Assembly (NCBI GenBank): GCA_963837005.1
Contig: CAWIMC010000013.1
Location: forward strand, 620,001 to 684,000
Length of the DNA stretch: 64,000 nt
Direction of reading: 5' to 3'
From: CALDTK01 sp963837005
Lineage (GTDB): Bacteria; Bacteroidota; Bacteroidia; Chitinophagales; Saprospiraceae
The stretch's first letter is position 1, and each line of letters starts with the position of its first letter. Under the pieces are notes generated by a model. It was given only the letters and a program-made list of their open reading frames with translations, made no database searches and had not been told where the DNA came from. The position numbers and the translations under genes were made by a program. This document shows, piece by piece, positions 62,915-64,000 of this stretch.

Positions 62915-64000
62915 AGAAAACAGCTGCTTCTCGCCCTCCGCCTCCTCGCCCGGCGCCCTTTCTTCACCTTCATCTCCCTGTTCGGGATCTCCTTCACGAT
63001 CATGATGCTCGTGGTGCTGACGGCTTTTGTGGATGCTAGTGTAGGCGCGAATGCGCCCATGAGTAAACGGGACAAGCTGCTGTTTGCCACCTTTTTCGTA
63101 TCGATTAAGGAAGTACCCGACACGACGTACACCGCCGATAGCGTCATGCAGATTGGGTCGCGGCGGGAATCGTTTAATGGTAATCGACTCGGACTAAAAC
63201 TTATTGATGGCCACTTGCGCGATATACCGGGTGTCGAGCGTCTGAGTCTCAGTTCTACTGGTTCTAAAGTCGATGTGTTTTTAGAAGATAAGCAGTTTAA
63301 CGTTCGTAGTAATTATACCGACGCAGCCTTCTGGAAGATCTATGATTTTGATTTTATCGCGGGACAAGGTTTTAGCGAAAGCGATGTGGCGTCGAGCGCA
63401 AAACGCGTGGTGCTCGGACAGCGCACGGCGGAGTCGTACTTCGGATTGCCGGCCAGCGCTGGTCTCGGCCAAACGATCCTCCTGGGTGATACGCGCTATG
63501 AGGTGGTTGGAATCGTAGCGCCGGTGCGGCAGTCCACGCCTGCGCTCTCCGCTGATGCCTTCATTCCCTATACGACGGTACCCCTGCCCGGGGGCTTCGG
63601 CTCGGCGTACGACGGCCAGTTTACGGTGGTCTTCGAGGCTGGTTTGGCGAAGGACCGCGATCGCGTCGTGGCCGATATAGAGTACGTGATCGCCAACTTG
63701 GAGATCTTGCCAGAGGACGATTACACCAAGTACATCGTCGAGGTACTGACCCCGGCGGAGGAGTTTGCGGCTGGTTTTATACCCTTTCCCGAAGATCGTA
63801 AGCGGGCGCTCAAGTTCGTGTTGCTGGCCGCTGGTTTCATTATCGGTATCGTTATGTTTTTACCTGCCCTTAATCTCGTCAATGTCAACCTCGGTCGCGT
63901 CTTCGAGCGTGCGCCGGAGATCGCGGTGCGCAAGAGTTTTGGCGCAAGCCGGATGGACATCGTGCGGCAATTCCTGCTCGAGAGCTTGCTTATCACGGTA
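62915..64000 (+). CDS. FtsX/MacB-type permease, A3, 3' end outside window, start unclear
   Basis: At least 362 codons homologous to A1 and A2 (KQLLLALRLLARRPFFTFIS, NVNLGRVFERAPEIAVRKS, then FGASRMDIVRQFLLES), running off the window. At the position where A1 has ATG and A2 has TTG, this copy reads AGA (62915-62917), and no ATG, GTG or TTG in frame lies close upstream. Either the start codon is lost, an unusual codon is used, or there is a base error in the preceding repeat. The periplasmic domain is again strongly diverged. A hairpin repeat at 63369 encodes GFSES. Confidence 0.85.

Noticed and set aside
58702..63950. GTTTTGGCGCAAGC in permeases A1 (58702) and A3 (63936) as independent repeat insertions
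   Set aside because: It coincides with the conserved FtsX motif RKSFGAS; at these places the protein motif may explain the DNA, so they are weak evidence for the repeat family.

Overview
The window reads as a high-GC (roughly 60%) chromosome segment of a Bacteroidota bacterium, most likely Saprospiria (Lewinella-like). The evidence is type IX secretion C-terminal sorting domains with a YPNP-type start, Bacteroidota-restricted families (DUF2480), a Bacteroidota-type ArgB, a TonB-free outer-membrane complement and the absence of clear Shine-Dalgarno sites. No rRNA, tRNA, phage, IS element or CRISPR array was seen.

Layout. 1-5.4 kb: exported M20 amidohydrolase (cut by the window edge), fructose-1,6-bisphosphatase, 4-hydroxyphenylpyruvate dioxygenase, a decayed two-gene HEPN-like module, ArgB. 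5.5-21.5 kb: three sensor kinases (two coupled through ATGA overlaps to a sugar-isomerase-like lipoprotein), a secreted GH16 glucanase, a GDPD lipoprotein, an OmpA-domain protein, a small beta-barrel, and a large secreted SGNH hydrolase with three repeated modules. 21.6-32 kb: UvrA with a lineage-specific internal insertion and a Lys/Ala/Pro-rich tail, DUF3140, MsrA, a YfcC-type carrier, a Rieske-FAD reductase, a Tat-exported Gfo/Idh/MocA oxidoreductase, a LuxR regulator. 32.2-50.3 kb: a defense island on the minus strand with a type I RM system (S, R, a HicBA toxin-antitoxin insertion, M), an Mrr-like enzyme, an unusual three-gene HsdS-like/HsdM-like/HNH-like module, an AlbA_2 regulator, a fused GmrSD-like DUF262/DUF1524 protein and a HipBST-type tripartite toxin-antitoxin with four operator-like palindromes. 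50.3-64 kb: lytic transglycosylase, DUF2480, PadR-PspC, and an export locus (adaptor, TolC-like protein, ABC ATPase, then at least five tandem FtsX/MacB-type permeases in an A-B-A-B-A pattern).

The most striking signal is not a gene. A short motif, GTTTT followed by a 3-bp stem closed by a GNRA-type tetraloop (consensus GTTTT-GGC-GAAA-GCC), occurs more than 50 times on both strands, mostly inside conserved coding sequences and in several reading phases. The stem co-varies (GGC/GCC, GCC/GGC, GAC/GTC, GTC/GAC, AGC/GCT) while GTTTT and the loop class stay fixed, so what is conserved is a structure. The same window carries other covarying hairpin repeats: GTTCGAC-stem-TCCG hairpins, tandem arrays near 25.5 kb, and inverted arrays built into both sides of a TolC signal peptide. 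This looks like a genome-wide, structure-selected mini-hairpin repeat system whose function I cannot determine.

At least six otherwise well conserved genes are broken by single-base indels, several in short homopolymers. This suggests either an indel-prone assembly or widespread decay, and I annotate those genes across the frameshift.
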